DNA of 64,000 nucleotides from Hydrogenophaga sp. (lineage in GTDB: Bacteria; Pseudomonadota; Gammaproteobacteria; Burkholderiales; Burkholderiaceae_C): contig NZ_JAHBZK010000010.1 in assembly GCF_019635465.1 (NCBI RefSeq), positions 1 to 64,000 of the forward strand, in the 5' to 3' direction. The position numbers and the translations under genes were made by a program. A model generated the notes under the pieces. That model did no database searches, was not told where the DNA came from, and saw only the letters and a list, made by a program, of their open reading frames with translations. This document shows, piece after piece, positions 62,286-64,000 of this stretch. Numbering within the stretch: position 1 is the first letter of the stretch; each line of letters opens with the position of its first letter.

Positions 62286-64000
62286 ATGCCCCAGTCCGTC
62301 GACGCGCAAGCGCCCAGCGTGAACACCGCCGCCATGTCGGCGCCGAACTCCGCGACCGAGCCGCAGGCCGACCCGCTGGTCAAGACCTGGCAGGCGCGCG
62401 CCAAGGCGAGCGAGAAGCACTGGAGCCGATTCCACAAGCGAGTGGCCCACAACCGGGCCGTGGTGCAGGGCATCAGCAAGGAGGCCGAGCCGACCTCGGC
62501 GGCCTACAACAAGCACCGCGCCAACCTGATCGCCTCGACCGTCTCGGTGATCCTCTCCAAGGTCTACGCGAAGAACCCGGAGATGTCGGGCGAGCCCACG
62601 AACAAGGCCCGCCCGCTACGCCTGTTCGCTGACACCGTGAGCACGGTCACCCAGACCATGCTCGAGGACGCCAAGCTCAAGCAGAAGGCCAAGCGCGCGG
62701 TGAAGGCTGCGATGACGTGCAGCTTCGGCGTGGTGAAGGTTCAGTGGCAGCGCGACATCCGCGAGGATCCGCTCATCAAGCAGCGGATCGAGGACACGCA
62801 GGACAACCTGCAGCGCATCCAGGCGCTGATCTCCGAGCTGGAGGACCCGCAGCGCCTGGCCGACGAGGAGTCGAAGAAGCGCGAGCTGGAGCAAGCGCTC
62901 GCCGGCTTGGAGGCGCAGCGCGAGGTGGTGGCCGCCGAAGGCCTGACCCTGGACATGGTGCGCACCGAGCGTCTGCTCCCCGATCCAGCCGTCGAGGACA
63001 TCTGGGACTACGCGAGCGGTGACTACCTGATCGAGAAGATCCCCATGCGCCGCTCCAAGGCGCGCAGCATGTTCCCCGACCTGGCCGGCGAGGATGGCTC
63101 CAACCTGCTGGACCGCGCCACGACCTACAAGGTCGGCGGCGATATGAGCGACGACGACAAGCCGGGCCGCGGCGTGTACGCCGGCATGGGGCAGGGCACA
63201 GATGACCCCATGGTGATGGTCTACGAGGCGTGGAGCAAGCTCGACAACACCATCTACACCTTCGTCAATGGCATCGAGACGAGGTTCGCGCGCAAGCCCT
63301 ACCAGCCGGAGCGCGTGGGCGAGCGCTGGTACCCCTACTTCCTGCTGCCGTTCCAGTCGGTCGACGGCGAGTTCGTGGCACAGAGCCTGGTCGACGTGCT
63401 GGAGAAGCTGCAGGACGAGCACAACGAGACGCGCGACAAGTTCGCCGAGGTCCGCAAGAACATCCGCCCGCACTTCATCGCCTCGGCTGACGTCAAGGAC
63501 AAGGACATCAAGGTCCGCGTGCACCCTGAGCTGGGCGAAATCATCGTGGTGGACACTGGTGGCGCCCGCCTTGAGGACAACATCAAGCAGGGAACGCAAC
63601 TCACCATTGACCCGGCGGTCTACGACACCAGCCCGATTCGCAACGACTGGGAGATGGTGTCTGGACTGCAGGATGCCGCCCGCTCCGTGGTGGTGCAACC
63701 AAAGACCGCCACCGAGGCCGCGATCAGCGATCAGAGCCTGGCCGCGCGCGTGGCCGAGTTCCGCGACCAGATCGAGGACTGGCTGACAGAGATCGCGCAG
63801 TACGCCAGCGAGGTGTGCCTGCTCTCCATGACGCCCGCGATGGTCGAGACGATCATGGGTGCACCGGAGCCGGTCGAGCAGCCGATGATGGACACGCCCA
63901 TGGGCCCGGTGCCGGTGCCAGGCGCTGAGCCAGCCCCGCAACCAGCTCCGACCTACGAGTGGCCCGATCAGGCGACGCCAGAGACGGTGTTCAACCTGAT
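62286..64000 (+). CDS. Phage portal protein (P22-like), truncated by the window edge
   Basis: First 571 residues of a portal protein. HKRVAHNRAVVQGISKEAEP, AYNKHRANLIASTVSVILSK near the N-terminus and PYFLLPFQSVDGEFVAQSLV, DEHNETRDKFAEVRKN in the core match P22-type portals. A long charged coiled-coil insert lies at about 158-222 (DNLQRIQALISELEDPQRLA region). Ring-shaped DNA channel of the capsid. The C-terminus, Pro-rich at about 540-560, runs off the window. Confidence 0.88.
   Translation, partial: MPQSVDAQAPSVNTAAMSAPNSATEPQADPLVKTWQARAKASEKHWSRFHKRVAHNRAVVQGISKEAEPTSAAYNKHRANLIASTVSVILSKVYAKNPEMSGEPTNKARPLRLFADTVSTVTQTMLEDAKLKQKAKRAVKAAMTCSFGVVKVQWQRDIREDPLIKQRIEDTQDNLQRIQALISELEDPQRLADEESKKRELEQALAGLEAQREVVAAEGLTLDMVRTERLLPDPAVEDIWDYASGDYLIEKIPMRRSKARSMFPDLAGEDGSNLLDRATTYKVGGDMSDDDKPGRGVYAGMGQGTDDPMVMVYEAWSKLDNTIYTFVNGIETRFARKPYQPERVGERWYPYFLLPFQSVDGEFVAQSLVDVLEKLQDEHNETRDKFAEVRKNIRPHFIASADVKDKDIKVRVHPELGEIIVVDTGGARLEDNIKQGTQLTIDPAVYDTSPIRNDWEMVSGLQDAARSVVVQPKTATEAAISDQSLAARVAEFRDQIEDWLTEIAQYASEVCLLSMTPAMVETIMGAPEPVEQPMMDTPMGPVPVPGAEPAPQPAPTYEWPDQATPETVFNL

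Overview
The window looks like the chromosome of a Comamonadaceae bacterium (Burkholderiales; Hydrogenophaga/Acidovorax-like by gene order and protein character, genus not certain). Evidence is the high GC, the sdh-gntR-mdh-citE-acnB arrangement, Bug-type (TctC) binding proteins, the kynBUA order and the betaproteobacterial pcnB-folK and purM-hda clusters. About 39.5 kb of host chromosome is followed by about 24.4 kb of a lambda-like prophage that runs off the right edge.

Host part. 1-6944 is a TCA-cycle block: sdhA (partial), sdhD and sdhC on the minus strand, a GntR regulator divergent from mdh, then a CitE-like lyase and acnB. 6945-9618 is an AT-richer island with a type III secretion-type chaperone and a coiled-coil effector-like protein but no secretion apparatus. 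9706-11129 holds a MmyB-like XRE regulator divergent from a small membrane protein, with two copies of one operator-like palindrome between them. acnA follows, then a trypsin-like protease and a MoxR/DUF58/VWA operon (14036-18118), an FAD monooxygenase and a Bug binding protein. Next come kynBUA (tryptophan to anthranilate), a YkgJ protein with an rRNA-type methyltransferase, argDF, DUF3579, rpsT, murJ, a SirB1 protein, an epimerase-like protein, purM, an AI-2E permease, hda, a HAD phosphatase, pcnB, folK, pdxH, a ChaC-like protein and an OmpA-family lipid/peptidoglycan-type protein.

Prophage (about 39.6 kb to 64 kb, incomplete). A tyrosine integrase lies beside what looks like the severed 3' end of a host gene. 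A long leftward operon (50801 to 40920) carries three tiny genes, RecT, a YqaJ exonuclease, KTSC and unknown proteins, a helicase-methyltransferase fusion, Gp37/Gp68, ASCH, DUF1643 and an excisionase-like protein. The immunity region has a LexA-like CI, a YdaS-type Cro and five copies of one operator: two at the leftward promoter and three between cI and cro. A secreted-protein gene sits just behind cI. The rightward operon has a CII-like protein, an O-like replication protein whose gene contains 18 GTGAC/GTCAC repeats plus a polypurine tract (likely origin), a DnaB-like helicase, RusA, a TGT-like protein, NinB and HNH-type proteins, then small terminase, large terminase and portal (cut by the window edge).

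Features most worth a second look are the orphan effector/chaperone pair, the repeated regulatory palindromes, the in-gene origin, the helicase-methylase fusion, the TGT-like enzyme and the antisense gene between the terminase subunits. No tRNA, rRNA, CRISPR array or complete insertion sequence was found.
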